Below, in pieces: positions 27,659 to 36,678 of a stretch of DNA of 64,000 bases. The notes beneath the pieces are model-generated. The model made no database searches. It saw only the letters and a program-made list of their open reading frames with translations, and was not told the DNA's origin. The position numbers were made by a program, and so were the translations under genes. The DNA comes from Rhodobacterales bacterium RIFCSPHIGHO2_02_FULL_62_130 (lineage in GTDB: Bacteria; Pseudomonadota; Alphaproteobacteria; Rhodobacterales; Rhodobacteraceae). The stretch covers positions 62,001 to 126,000 of the forward strand of contig MHZT01000035.1 in NCBI GenBank assembly GCA_001828855.1. Reading direction: 5' to 3'. Positions within the stretch are counted from its first letter, which is position 1. Each line of letters starts with the position of its first letter.

Positions 27659-28854
27659 ACTGCTCCTCCGGCGCCAAGCCGTTCGCAATCCAGCACAAGC
27701 GCCACTTCTCCGGTGCCAAGAATGGCAAAGCCCCAGCTGGCGCGCAGCGTGGCCAGCCGTCCGGCAAGCGGCTTCATCACCACTTGCTGACGATCCAGAA
27801 TTTCATCGACGGGCATGGCGGTCGGGCCAGCGGCGGTGTTGAACACCACCATGACCGTGCCTTCGGCCAAAGCGGCGGCGGCGGTAGTTTCACCGTAAAA
27901 CCGTTCCAGCCGGCAGACCGGAATATAGGTGCCGCGCAGGCGGAACAGCTCGCGCCCGCCATCGGCGGAAATCGCGGGCAGATCGCCCTCGGTGGCCTTG
28001 CCGATTTCCGAGATCATGTCGATCGGGATCGCATAAAGCCGCGCACCTTTGCGAAGGATGATGCAATCGAGAAAGGCAAGGGAAACCGGAATATGCAGGG
28101 TGACTTTGGTGCCTTGGCCGGGCGTGCTGTCCACCCCGATCCGGCCCCGCAGCGATGCCATTGTGGTGTGCAGCACATCCATGCCCACCCCGCGCCCCGA
28201 CAGGTTGGTGACATCTTCGGCGGTCGAAAAGCCCGGCTCGAAGATCACTTTCCACAACATCGCGGGTTCGGGTTCCTCGTCAGGGCCGAACAGGCCACGT
28301 TCCCGCGCTTTCTTCAGGATGCGGTCGCGGCTTAGGCCGCGGCCATCGTCGGTGACGGTGATGCGAACCTCGCTGCCGACCTGCGCGGCAGCAAGTGTGA
28401 TGCGGCCTGCGGCGGTTTTGCCGTTTGCCAGCCGTTCCTCGGCCAGTTCAAGCCCGTGGTCGGCCGAGTTGCGAAGCACATGCAGCAAAGGGTCGTAAAG
28501 GCGGTCTGAGACCAGTTTGTCGATGGCGGTATCTTCGCCCTCGATCACCATTTCGATCTGTTTGCCGGTCTGGCGTTCCAGCTCGCGCATCATGCGGCGC
28601 AGGCGGCGGAATACATCGTCCACCGGCACCAGACGCAATTCGGTGGCGGCGTCCTGCACTTCGCGCACGATCATGGCCAAGCGGTGCGCCGAGGCGTCAA
28701 ACCGCGTAAGGTCCAGCCCCGCAAGATCGGCGGACTGCACAGTCTCGGATACCGAGAGCGACAGCTCGCCCACCAGATCCATCAGCCGGCTGATCTTTTG
28801 CGAGGCGACCCGCATCAGTCCCGTATCGGCAGAAGTTTCGACGACAGCGCTCAT
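27655..28854 (-). CDS. cheA4: CheA4-like chemotaxis kinase without phosphorylation domain
   Basis: A 399-residue CheA that begins directly with the P3 dimerisation helices (about residues 10-75), then has a complete P4 ATPase: N-box HVLRNSADHG, G1 DDGRGL, F-box FEPGFSTAE, G2 GRGVGMDV. The P5 CheW-like domain covers about 260-395. P1 and P2 are absent, so it cannot phosphorylate itself on the usual His and must act on the P1 of another protein, here the CheA3-like one encoded in the same operon. This is the arrangement described for R. sphaeroides CheA4/CheA3. A sigma-54 site lies 108 bases upstream of the start. Confidence 0.9.
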   Translation of the reverse strand: MSAVVETSADTGLMRVASQKISRLMDLVGELSLSVSETVQSADLAGLDLTRFDASAHRLAMIVREVQDAATELRLVPVDDVFRRLRRMMRELERQTGKQIEMVIEGEDTAIDKLVSDRLYDPLLHVLRNSADHGLELAEERLANGKTAAGRITLAAAQVGSEVRITVTDDGRGLSRDRILKKARERGLFGPDEEPEPAMLWKVIFEPGFSTAEDVTNLSGRGVGMDVLHTTMASLRGRIGVDSTPGQGTKVTLHIPVSLAFLDCIILRKGARLYAIPIDMISEIGKATEGDLPAISADGGRELFRLRGTYIPVCRLERFYGETTAAAALAEGTVMVVFNTAAGPTAMPVDEILDRQQVVMKPLAGRLATLRASWGFAILGTGEVALVLDCERLGAGGAV

Positions 28855-28961
28855 TGACGGCTATTCCCATGCCTGTGGGTCTGGCCTGCGACGAGAAATG
28901 CGAATGCCATGCCCAATCTTTCCAAGAGGGTTTTCTTCCAAGAAGGTTTCCGAGTTAGCCC

Positions 28962-28977
28962 TGCAAAAAGCGGGCCA
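28962..28977 (-). promoter_or_regulatory. sigma-54 promoter candidate for the cheA4 operon
   Basis: Minus strand TGGCCCG-N4-TTGCA, with GG and GC at the exact -24/-12 spacing. It differs from the window consensus by one base in the -24 element. It lies just after the stop of the 102-residue gene at 28985 and about 108 bases before cheA4. Confidence 0.6.
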
Positions 28978-28984
28978 AATGCCG

Positions 28985-29293
28985 TCAGGCGGCCTCGTCC
29001 TCGTTGCGGTCGTAGTTGTAGATACAGACCCCGTCGAAACCCATTGATTTGAAAAGAAACGTCTTTTTCATGGTTTCCAGAAAACCGCCATGTTTCTTCT
29101 CGAAATTCTTCAGCTCGGCCACCGAGGGGAAGAACACATTGATCGACACATCGCCTTCCTTGCTGATCAGCACGTTCAGGCCCGACAGGTTGCAGGTCGG
29201 AATGGCATTCCCCAGCGATTCGATGACGAAGGGGGCGGCGATCTGGGCGGCGTCCAGGCTGGGAAATTTCAGATGATATGTCTTGGACAGCAT
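28985..29293 (-). CDS. hypothetical protein, 102 residues
   Basis: A small soluble protein without signal peptide or membrane segment. It is mixed alpha/beta in pattern, with the aromatic-rich end GFDGVCIYNYD and an acidic tail. I do not recognise its family. It sits between the fleT promoter region and cheA4, on the chemotaxis strand, and has its own sigma-28-like site 35 bases upstream. That position suggests a part in chemotaxis or late flagellar function, but this is inference. Confidence 0.65.
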   Translation of the reverse strand: MLSKTYHLKFPSLDAAQIAAPFVIESLGNAIPTCNLSGLNVLISKEGDVSINVFFPSVAELKNFEKKHGGFLETMKKTFLFKSMGFDGVCIYNYDRNEDEAA

Positions 29294-29327
29294 AAGGTTG
29301 GACCCCGTTTACGGTGATGTCTCAATG

Positions 29328-29354
29328 CAAACGGCCGAAGTTGGAAAAGTTTGA
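29328..29354 (-). promoter_or_regulatory. sigma-28 promoter candidate (weaker)
   Basis: Minus strand TCAA (29351-29354), 15-base spacer, GCCGTTTG (29328-29335). The -35 differs from TAAA by one base. The start codon of the 102-residue gene is 35 bases downstream. Confidence 0.4.
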
Positions 29355-29644
29355 GTATCCGAAAGTATGAAATGTGACTGACTTTGGGCGGTAGGGCTGA
29401 CTTACGACGGACTGCCCCCATACCCGGATGTAGCCATAGGTCTGCCGCCCCATCTGATGCAGGCAGCCGCGCGACCTTCGGGCTGTCGCAAAGATAGTTC
29501 GCAAGCCGCTAAAAGACGGAAAGCCCAAGACGTAGACCGCGACTCGGTCGGCGGAGGGGCTTCGTCCTGCTCGAAGAAGAAAATCGGCACGGTGACGGGC
29601 CGTTTTAGGGCAGGAAGAAAATATTTTTGGACGGCGGCAAAGAT

Positions 29645-29660
29645 TGGCATGAAGCCTGCC
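29645..29660 (+). promoter_or_regulatory. sigma-54 promoter candidate of fleT-fliEFGHIJ
   Basis: TGGCATG-N4-CTGCC with correct -24/-12 spacing, 34 bases before the fleT ATG. In R. sphaeroides the fleT operon is a sigma-54 and FleQ dependent class of its own, which agrees with a site here. Confidence 0.65.
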
Positions 29661-29693
29661 TTTGCCCCGCCCCGACGAAGCGAGGAATGGCGA

Positions 29694-30860
29694 ATGTCTA
29701 TCGTGCAACTGATCGAGACCGATTTCGGGGCAGCTTCGGCGCTGGCGCAACTGTTGGCGCGGCGGCGTGTCACCGTTCAGCGTGTCGCTGCTGTGGCCGC
29801 GGCACCGGTCATGGCGGGGGCAGGCATTGCGGCTTTGGTGCTGTCGGCCAAGAAAGAGGCCGCGATGGGGGGGCTGCGGGCGCTGACCGAAGCCGTGCGG
29901 GCGCGCAGCGGTGCGCCGCGTATGCTGATCGTGGTGGAAGAAAACGCCGAGCGTCTGTCGGTAACCTCGGAACTGGGCGGGCGTCTGGTGCGGGTGGCCT
30001 TGCCTGCGGGACGGGCGGATGCCTCGGTTCTGAAGGATTGCGGGTTGCTGACCCTTGCCGATGTGATCGGCCAGCAGGTTTCGGCGATGGTGGCCTCTGA
30101 CGCCGTGACGGGGCAGTTGATCGATCTGGCCAACCGCGTGGCGCGGTCGGATGTGACGGTGTTCATCAATGGCCCGACCGGCAGCGGCAAAGAGGTTCTG
30201 GCCCGCCAGATCCATGCGGCCTCGCGCCGCAAGGATCAGCCCTTTGTGGCAATCAACTGTGCGGCGATCCCCGAAAACATGCTGGAAGCCATTCTGTTCG
30301 GCCATGAAAAGGGCGCGTTCACCGGTGCTGCGGGGGCCAACAAGGGCCTGATCCGCGCCGCCGATGGTGGCACGCTGTTGCTGGACGAAGTGTCGGAAAT
30401 GCCGATGGGGTTGCAATCGAAACTGCTGCGGGTGTTGCAGGAGCGCAGGGTCACCCCGATCGGGTCGCAGACCGAAGTTCCGGTGGATATCCGCATCATT
30501 GCCACCTCGAACCGCGATATGGCGGAAGAAGTCCGCGCCAACCGGTTCCGCGAGGATCTTTACTATCGCTTGAATGTGTTCCCGCTTTCCACCCGTGCGC
30601 TGGCCGAGCGTCCCGATGACATTGCGGCGCTGGCTGTGGCCCTGATCCGCCGCCATGCGCGGACCGAACCTTTGCCGATGCTGGGTGTGGATGCGCTGTC
30701 GCTGCTGCAGGGCCATGCCTGGCCGGGCAATGTGCGCGAGTTGGAAAACGTGATCCAGCGCGCGCTGGTGCTGGCCGAGGGCGGCCATATCACCGCCGCC
30801 GATATCATTCTGGATATGCGTCAGGGCCAGATGTTCCGGCCGATGCTGGCCGCAGTCTGA
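29694..30860 (+). CDS. fleT: sigma-54 activator FleT, without DNA-binding domain
   Basis: A 388-residue AAA+ activator. The first 130 residues are a non-receiver N-terminal region, and the AAA+ core follows: Walker A GPTGSGKE (about 161-168), GAFTGA (207-212) that contacts sigma-54, Walker B LLLDE (Asp231-Glu232), and the arginine finger in [10 protein letters not shown]. The protein ends only about 30 residues after the [10 protein letters not shown] motif, so there is no Fis-type helix-turn-helix. It should act in trans with a DNA-bound partner, FleQ. I chose the ATG at 29694 with GAGGAA upstream; 79 extra in-frame residues upstream have no homology. Head of the fliE-J operon. Confidence 0.9.
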   Translation: MSIVQLIETDFGAASALAQLLARRRVTVQRVAAVAAAPVMAGAGIAALVLSAKKEAAMGGLRALTEAVRARSGAPRMLIVVEENAERLSVTSELGGRLVRVALPAGRADASVLKDCGLLTLADVIGQQVSAMVASDAVTGQLIDLANRVARSDVTVFINGPTGSGKEVLARQIHAASRRKDQPFVAINCAAIPENMLEAILFGHEKGAFTGAAGANKGLIRAADGGTLLLDEVSEMPMGLQSKLLRVLQERRVTPIGSQTEVPVDIRIIATSNRDMAEEVRANRFREDLYYRLNVFPLSTRALAERPDDIAALAVALIRRHARTEPLPMLGVDALSLLQGHAWPGNVRELENVIQRALVLAEGGHITAADIILDMRQGQMFRPMLAAV

Positions 30861-30874
30861 CAGGAGTATAAGCC

Positions 30875-31213
30875 ATGAGCATTACCGGCGTTTCCAATCT
30901 GTCGATGTTGACCCCGCACAGCCCCGTTGGGGCGACACAGGCGGCCAAGCCGCTGTCGTCCGGCATTTCCGAAGCCGGGCAGGGGGCGGGTTCGACCTCG
31001 TTTGCCGACCGGATGTCGGGGGCCTTGCAAGACCTTGGCAAGGCGCAGGCGCAGGCCGAGAAATCGGCCACGGGCTATGAGATGGGGGCAGAGCAGAACC
31101 TTGCCTCGGTCATGGTGGATCAGCAGGTGGCCCAACTGGGGCTGCAACTGGCGATCAACGTCCGCAACAAGGCGCTGGGTGCCTACAAGGACATCATGAA
31201 CATGCCCGTCTAG
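30875..31213 (+). CDS. fliE: flagellar hook-basal body adapter FliE
   Basis: A 112-residue protein that joins the MS ring to the rod. The family end NKALGAYKDIMNMPV with the preceding QVAQLGLQLAINVRN is intact. It starts 14 bases after fleT with GGAG upstream. Confidence 0.94.
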   Translation: MSITGVSNLSMLTPHSPVGATQAAKPLSSGISEAGQGAGSTSFADRMSGALQDLGKAQAQAEKSATGYEMGAEQNLASVMVDQQVAQLGLQLAINVRNKALGAYKDIMNMPV

Positions 31214-31264
31214 GGCGCGTTTGACCGTTTGCTTTTCCTCTATCCTTTCAGAATTGCGTGACCC

Positions 31265-33010
31265 ATGGCCCTGCCTATTGCTTCCCAACCGGCTGCTAAT
31301 TCCTCGCTGATGGCGCGTCTGAAGGACGGCGTGGCGGGGCTTGAAACCCTGACGCGCACGCCTGCGCTGCGGCGGGCCTTGCCCTCTATTCTGGTGCTGG
31401 GGATGACGGGGCTGGCGGTGGGGCTGTGGCTGATGCTGCGCCAGCCTGCCACGACGCCGATCTATCCGGGCATGGCCGACGCCGACAAGGCGCAGGTGAT
31501 GGAGGCGTTGACAGGTGCCGGCATCGAGGCATCGGTGGACGGATCGACGGGGCAGATCGTGGTGCCGTCGGATGCCTATCATACGGCGGTGATGGCGCTG
31601 GCCGCGCTGGGGTTGCCGCGATCCGCGCCGAACGGGGCTGATCTGGTGTCGAACCTGCCGATGGGTGAAAGCCGGTCGGTCGAGGCGGTGCAGTTGCGTC
31701 AGGCGCAAGAGTTGGACATCGCGCGGTCGATCACGGAAATCACCGGCATCAACGGTGCGCGGGTGCATCTGGCGCTGGCGGAACGGTCGGCCTTTTTGCG
31801 CGACAACCAGCCGCCGCGCGCGTCGGTGTTCCTGCAGCTTGCGCCGGGGCGGGTGCTGGACAGCGCCCAGACCGAGGCGATCATCAATCTGGTGTCCTCG
31901 TCCGTGCCGGGAATGGCGCGGCAGGATGTGACGGTGGTGGACCAGATGGGGCGGCTGTTGTCGTCGGGGTCAAGTGATCCGGCGATGATGGCCTCGGACC
32001 AGCAGATGCAGCGGCGCTTGCAGATGGAAACGATTTACCGCCAGCGCATCGAGGCGCTGCTGGCCCCCATCGTCGGCCCTGACAATCTGTCGGTGCAGGT
32101 CACGATGGATGTGGATTTCACCCGCAAGGAAATCACCGAAGAACGCGTGGACCCCAAGGGCAGCGCGCTGTTGTCGGAGCAGACTCAGGTTTCGGAAAAT
32201 GTGAACAGTGTGGCGCGTGGTGTGCCGGGGGCCGTGTCAAACACCCCGCCTGCCGATCCGGCGCTGTCGGCCACCGGCCCCGCCGCGCAGGGCGCTGCGG
32301 CGGCCAATGCGGCAGCGGCCAATCTGGCAGGTGCGGCATCTGTTGCAGGCAGCGAGGGCGGCAACCGTTCGGAAGGGGTGACGCGCAACTATCAGGTCTC
32401 GAAATCGATCCAGACCACGCAGCCCGCCACGGCGCAGATCGTCAAGGTCAGTGCGGCGATTGTGGTGCGGGCAAAACCCGTCGAGGACGGCGCCGATCCG
32501 GCGGCCCCCTTGTTGCCTGCCGCCTTGCAGGCCGATCTGGAAAACCTTGCCAAAAGCGCCATCGGCTTTGATGCCGCGCGCGGTGACAGCATCACCGTGC
32601 TGGCCCAGCCTTTTGCCGATGTGATCGTGGGGGCGACGCCTGCGGGGTCCAATCTGGACTGGCTGCCCGAAGTGCTGCGGCAGTTGGGTCTGGTGGCCGG
32701 TCTTGCGATCATCGCGCTGGGTATCGTGCGGCCCTTGTTGTCGCGGATGATGGTGGCCGCCGATCCGGTGCGCGCCGAAACCCCCGACAGCGGGCTGTCC
32801 TCGGTCGAGGTGGGCGAGGGCGACAGTCTGGATATGGTGCAGGCCCGTCTGGATGCGCGCCGCCAGAAACTGGCCGAGGCCGCTTTGGGTGCCACCGCCA
32901 GCCGTGAAGAAAAGTTCGCCGTGCTGCGCCAGATCGCCGCCGACGACCCCGCCCGCATCGCCAACGTGCTGCAACGCATGATGAAGTCCGAACAAGACCA
33001 ATACCTTTGA
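31265..33010 (+). CDS. fliF: flagellar MS-ring protein FliF
   Basis: A 581-residue inner-membrane protein, the base on which the motor is built. Transmembrane helices lie at about residues 39-59 and 475-493, with the large periplasmic ring-building domains between. The C-terminal cytoplasmic tail (about 90 residues, ending EQDQYL) binds FliG. The gene is 51 bases after fliE and 15 before fliG. Confidence 0.96.
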   Translation: MALPIASQPAANSSLMARLKDGVAGLETLTRTPALRRALPSILVLGMTGLAVGLWLMLRQPATTPIYPGMADADKAQVMEALTGAGIEASVDGSTGQIVVPSDAYHTAVMALAALGLPRSAPNGADLVSNLPMGESRSVEAVQLRQAQELDIARSITEITGINGARVHLALAERSAFLRDNQPPRASVFLQLAPGRVLDSAQTEAIINLVSSSVPGMARQDVTVVDQMGRLLSSGSSDPAMMASDQQMQRRLQMETIYRQRIEALLAPIVGPDNLSVQVTMDVDFTRKEITEERVDPKGSALLSEQTQVSENVNSVARGVPGAVSNTPPADPALSATGPAAQGAAAANAAAANLAGAASVAGSEGGNRSEGVTRNYQVSKSIQTTQPATAQIVKVSAAIVVRAKPVEDGADPAAPLLPAALQADLENLAKSAIGFDAARGDSITVLAQPFADVIVGATPAGSNLDWLPEVLRQLGLVAGLAIIALGIVRPLLSRMMVAADPVRAETPDSGLSSVEVGEGDSLDMVQARLDARRQKLAEAALGATASREEKFAVLRQIAADDPARIANVLQRMMKSEQDQYL

Positions 33011-33025
33011 GCGACGAGACAGATC

Positions 33026-34057
33026 ATGGCCCTTGCCCCCAAACTTGCCCCCGCCACCCCGCCCGCGCCCACCAGCACGGAAAAGGCCGCCATCCTGATG
33101 ATGCTGTTCGGTGAACGCGCGGCGGCGGGTGTGCTGAAAAACCTTAGCCCCTCCGAGGTGCAGCACCTTGGGTCGGCGATGTATGCGGTGCGGAATATCG
33201 AACAGGCTTTGGTCGATGCGATTGTCGAGGAATTCCTGTCGGATCTGTCCACCGAAACCGGTCTTGGCCACGGCGCATCCGGTTATATCCGCGTGATGAT
33301 GACCGAGGCGCTGGGCGAGGATAAGGCGCAGTCTGTCATCAGCCGGATCAATCCGGCATCCACCGAACGGCCCATCGAGATTCTGGACTGGATGGATGCG
33401 CGATCCATTGCCGAGTTGATTGGCGACGAACACCCGCAGATCGTGGCGCTGGTGGTGGCTTGCCTTGAATACAACCTTGCCGCCGATGTGCTGTCCTTGC
33501 TGGCCGAAGATCTGCAAACCGACGTGGTGCGCAGGATTGCCGAATTGAACACGGTGCAGCCCGAAGCCCTGCGCGATCTGGAGCAGGTCTTGCAGCGCAA
33601 GTTCAAGGCATCGACCTCAAGCCGTGCCTCGCAGATCGGCGGGGTTCGGGCTGCGGCGCGGATCATGAACTTTACCCGCCAGACCACCGAGCAGCGGATT
33701 TTGCGCGATATTCGCAAGGATGACCGCAACCTGATGCAGCAGATTCAGGATAATATGTTCGTTTTCGACAATCTGGTGAAATCGGACGACCGGTCTTTGC
33801 AGACGCTTTTGCGGAATGTGGAAAGCGAACTCTTGGTGCTGGCGCTGAAGGGCGCGGACGAGGTGTTGCGCGAAAAGCTGCTGGGCTGCATGTCCACCCG
33901 CGCCGCCGCCAACATCCGCGACGAGATGGAGGCGCTTGGCCCCGTGCGTCTGACCGATGTGCAAGAGGCGCAAAAGCAGATCATCACCGTGGCGCGGCGG
34001 CTGTCGGACGAAGGCACGATCGTGCTTGCGGGCCGTGGCGGCGAGCAGATGGTGTAA
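33026..34057 (+). CDS. fliG: flagellar motor switch protein FliG
   Basis: A 343-residue rotor protein that contacts the stator and sets torque. The EHPQ motif is in the middle domain (about residues 133-136, GDEHPQIVA), and the C-terminal torque helix with conserved charges follows (ADEVLREKLLGCMS...). Length matches other FliG. It binds the FliF tail and FliM. Confidence 0.96.
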   Translation: MALAPKLAPATPPAPTSTEKAAILMMLFGERAAAGVLKNLSPSEVQHLGSAMYAVRNIEQALVDAIVEEFLSDLSTETGLGHGASGYIRVMMTEALGEDKAQSVISRINPASTERPIEILDWMDARSIAELIGDEHPQIVALVVACLEYNLAADVLSLLAEDLQTDVVRRIAELNTVQPEALRDLEQVLQRKFKASTSSRASQIGGVRAAARIMNFTRQTTEQRILRDIRKDDRNLMQQIQDNMFVFDNLVKSDDRSLQTLLRNVESELLVLALKGADEVLREKLLGCMSTRAAANIRDEMEALGPVRLTDVQEAQKQIITVARRLSDEGTIVLAGRGGEQMV

Positions 34058-34060
34058 GCC

Positions 34061-34843
34061 ATGGACGGCGCATCGCTTCACGACAGGGCGTTTCAGGCCA
34101 CGATGGGTCCGGCCGAGGTGATCGCGCTGATCCGCGCGCATGGCCGCGCCTTCACGCCGACGCCGATGGGGGCCAAGGCCCCTGCCGAGGCAGGCTTTGT
34201 GCGCGCGGGCATTGGCGGTCTGGTGCGCCCGATGCCCGAACCCGCCGCCGATGTTGCGCGGCGCGATCCGGTGGCCGAAGTTGTTGCGGCTCCGGTCGCG
34301 CCTGCGGTTGATCCCGCCCCCCTGATCGCCGCCGCGCGGGCGGAAGGCGAGGCTGCGGGCCGCGCCGATGGCATTGCGGCGGGGCAGGTCATGGGCCATG
34401 CGGCGGGCATTGCCGAAGGCCGCGCCATGGCCTTGGCCGAGCAGCAGGCCGGTCTGGATGAGGCGCGCGAGATTTTCCTTGCCGCCGCGCGTCGGTTGGA
34501 TGCGCCTTCGGCTGCCGATACCGCCGCCCTTGCCGCCAGCATGGAGGCCGCCGTGCGCGCGCTGGCCGCCAAACGTGCAGGGCAGGTCATCGACCATAGC
34601 CCCAAACCGTTTATGGACCGGATCGAGGCGCTGGCCGAGCGGGTTTCGCAGGGCTTGCGTAGCCTTGAACTGCGGCTGCACCCCGATGATCTGGCCGCGA
34701 TCACGCCATTCTTGCCCGACAGCGATTTGCTGACAGCATCGCGTCTGGTGGCAGAACCGCGTTTGTCGCGGGGCGATGTCGATATTCGCGCTGATGGCAT
34801 CCGTCTTGCAGACCTTCTGCAAAGCGATACCACAGGGGCCTGA
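34061..34843 (+). CDS. fliH: flagellar export regulator FliH
   Basis: A 260-residue protein, Ala-rich in the first 90 residues, with a GxxxG-like repeat region (AEGEAAGRADGIAAGQVMGHAAG broken at about 95-117) typical of FliH and its type III secretion relatives, then the conserved C-terminal domain ending near RGDVDIRADG. It holds and restrains the FliI ATPase. Only 3 bases separate it from fliG. Confidence 0.88.
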   Translation: MDGASLHDRAFQATMGPAEVIALIRAHGRAFTPTPMGAKAPAEAGFVRAGIGGLVRPMPEPAADVARRDPVAEVVAAPVAPAVDPAPLIAAARAEGEAAGRADGIAAGQVMGHAAGIAEGRAMALAEQQAGLDEAREIFLAAARRLDAPSAADTAALAASMEAAVRALAAKRAGQVIDHSPKPFMDRIEALAERVSQGLRSLELRLHPDDLAAITPFLPDSDLLTASRLVAEPRLSRGDVDIRADGIRLADLLQSDTTGA

Positions 34844-34844
34844 C

Positions 34845-36188
34845 ATGAATGCGATCCTGCCGTTTCTGACCGACCGTCTTGCAGGACTGGCGCAAAGCGT
34901 GGTGCCGCAGGTGTCGGGGCGCGTGCTGCGCTATGATGGCTTGATCGTTGAAACCACGGGATTTCCGGCCAGCCCCGGATCACTGTGTCTGGTTGATACC
35001 GAAGACGGCGGCACCGTGCAGGCCGAGGTGATCGGCTTTCAGAACGGGCGCAACATGCTGCTGCTGGATGAGCCGCGCGCGGTGATCGTGGCTTCGGCGC
35101 GGGTGCGGACGATTGCGGGCGGGCAGATGGTGGGGGTCGGGCCGGAACTGCTGGGCCGCGTGATCGACGCCAAGGGCGCGCCCTTGGACGGGTTGCCGAT
35201 GCCGCGCACAGTCGATGAATGGCCGCTGGACGGGCGGCGGCTGAACCCGCTGCTGCGCCAGCCTGTGACCAAGCCTTTGGATGTTGGCGTGCGGATCATC
35301 AACGCGGCGCTGACCGTGGGGCAGGGCCAGCGCATCGGCATCGTGGCCGGTTCGGGCGTGGGCAAATCGGTGCTGATGGGGATGATGGTGCGCTTTACCA
35401 GCGCCGATGTCATTGTCGTCGGCCTGATTGGCGAACGCGCGCGCGAGGTGGGCGATTTCGTCGGCCACGTCATGCAGGGCGAGGCTGCGAAAAAGCTGTG
35501 CCTTGTGGCGGTGCCTGCCGACCGCTCGCCTTTGTTGCGCCTGCGCGCGGCGCGGCGTGCGACTGCCATTGCGGAATATTTTGCTGCACAAGGCAAGCAA
35601 GTGCTGCTGATCATGGACAGCCTTACCCGCGTTGCCCATGCCCAGCGGGAAATCGGGCTGGCCTTGGGCGAGCAGCCCACCGCCAAGGGCTATCCGCCCT
35701 CGGTCGTCTCGCTGATCCCCAACCTGATTGAGCGGACGGGGCCGGGGTTGGCGAATGAGGGCGCGATTACAGCGATTTACACGGTTCTGGCCGATGGCGA
35801 TGACACCACCAACGACCCCGTTGTGGACAGCGCCCGCGCCATTCTGGACGGGCATTTCGTGCTGTCGCGGCGGCAGACGCAGATGGGGCTTTATCCCGCC
35901 ATCGACATTCCGCAATCGGTCAGCCGCGTGATGAATGACATCGTGGACCCCGAACACCGGCTGGCGGCGACGCGGCTGAAGCGGTTGATCTCGACCTATC
36001 TGGATAACCGCGACCTGATGTTGCTGGGCGGCTATGTGCCGGGGCAAGACCCCGTGCTGGACGAGGCCGCCTCGCTTTGGCCGCGTATCGAGGGGCTGAT
36101 CCGGCAAAATCAGGAACAGTCCTGTGATTTCGCCACCAGCCGCGCCGAGTTGATCGCGCTGACCGCAGGCGGGGCAGGTCTGGCATGA
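34845..36188 (+). CDS. fliI: flagellum-specific ATPase FliI
   Basis: A 447-residue F1-beta-like ATPase that powers release of export substrates from their chaperones. Walker A is AGSGVGKS (about residues 168-175), followed by GLIGERAREV and LLIMDSLTR (Walker B). The ATG at 34845 is one base after the fliH stop, with an AGGGG site; an earlier in-frame start inside fliH is less likely. Confidence 0.96.
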   Translation: MNAILPFLTDRLAGLAQSVVPQVSGRVLRYDGLIVETTGFPASPGSLCLVDTEDGGTVQAEVIGFQNGRNMLLLDEPRAVIVASARVRTIAGGQMVGVGPELLGRVIDAKGAPLDGLPMPRTVDEWPLDGRRLNPLLRQPVTKPLDVGVRIINAALTVGQGQRIGIVAGSGVGKSVLMGMMVRFTSADVIVVGLIGERAREVGDFVGHVMQGEAAKKLCLVAVPADRSPLLRLRAARRATAIAEYFAAQGKQVLLIMDSLTRVAHAQREIGLALGEQPTAKGYPPSVVSLIPNLIERTGPGLANEGAITAIYTVLADGDDTTNDPVVDSARAILDGHFVLSRRQTQMGLYPAIDIPQSVSRVMNDIVDPEHRLAATRLKRLISTYLDNRDLMLLGGYVPGQDPVLDEAASLWPRIEGLIRQNQEQSCDFATSRAELIALTAGGAGLA

Positions 36189-36595
36189 GCAAAAGCCGGA
36201 TCATGGGCCTGATGGCGCGGCGTGAGGCGATGAAGGTGATGCAGGCGCAGACCGAGGTCAGCCGTCTGGTGCGCCGACATGCCGATGTTCAGGCGGCGGT
36301 GACGCGGCTGGAAGATATGGCGCGCGACACCCACACCACGCAGGGGCGCATCCTGACAGCGGGGGCGCTGGCGGCGGAACGGTTGATCGGGGCCGAGATT
36401 TCGCAGGAAACCTTGCGCCAGCGTGATCAGCTTGCGGGGCTGGATCAGGCCATGCGCGATGCGCGTGCCGTTTTGGCCAAGCAGGATTACCGCCAGACCT
36501 GGATGGAAGATGCCGCCAAAATTGCCCGCCGTGAAGAACGCAGCGCCCGCGAGGCGCTGGTTGCCGCCGCCACCCCGCCGCGCCGTCGGGCGTGA
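36185..36595 (+). CDS. fliJ: flagellar export protein FliJ
   Basis: A 136-residue, highly charged helical protein expected to form a coiled coil that sits in the FliI ring and touches FlhA. Sequence conservation in this family is poor; the call rests on size, coiled-coil pattern and place directly after fliI (4-base ATGA overlap). It ends the fleT-fliE-J operon; a new sigma-54 site follows. Confidence 0.82.
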   Translation: MSKSRIMGLMARREAMKVMQAQTEVSRLVRRHADVQAAVTRLEDMARDTHTTQGRILTAGALAAERLIGAEISQETLRQRDQLAGLDQAMRDARAVLAKQDYRQTWMEDAAKIARREERSAREALVAAATPPRRRA

Positions 36596-36621
36596 TGCCT
36601 GATTTTGGGGCGGGCGGCAGT

Positions 36622-36637
36622 TGGCATGGCTTTTGCA
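36622..36637 (+). promoter_or_regulatory. sigma-54 promoter of fliK-fliLMN
   Basis: TGGCATG-N4-TTGCA with exact -24/-12 spacing, 42 bases before the fliK start. Confidence 0.8.
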
Positions 36638-36678
36638 ACCAGTTCTCTGTCCGCCACCCCAAGATCGGGATCGCCTGA

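Larger units (their letters stand above)
29294..29693. other. divergent control region between the 102-residue gene and fleT
   Basis: About 400 bases without a convincing gene. It holds a sigma-28-like site pointing left and a sigma-54 site pointing right, described separately. The space 29360-29630 is free and would be a natural place for FleQ-binding enhancer sites, but I cannot name them by eye. Confidence 0.5.
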
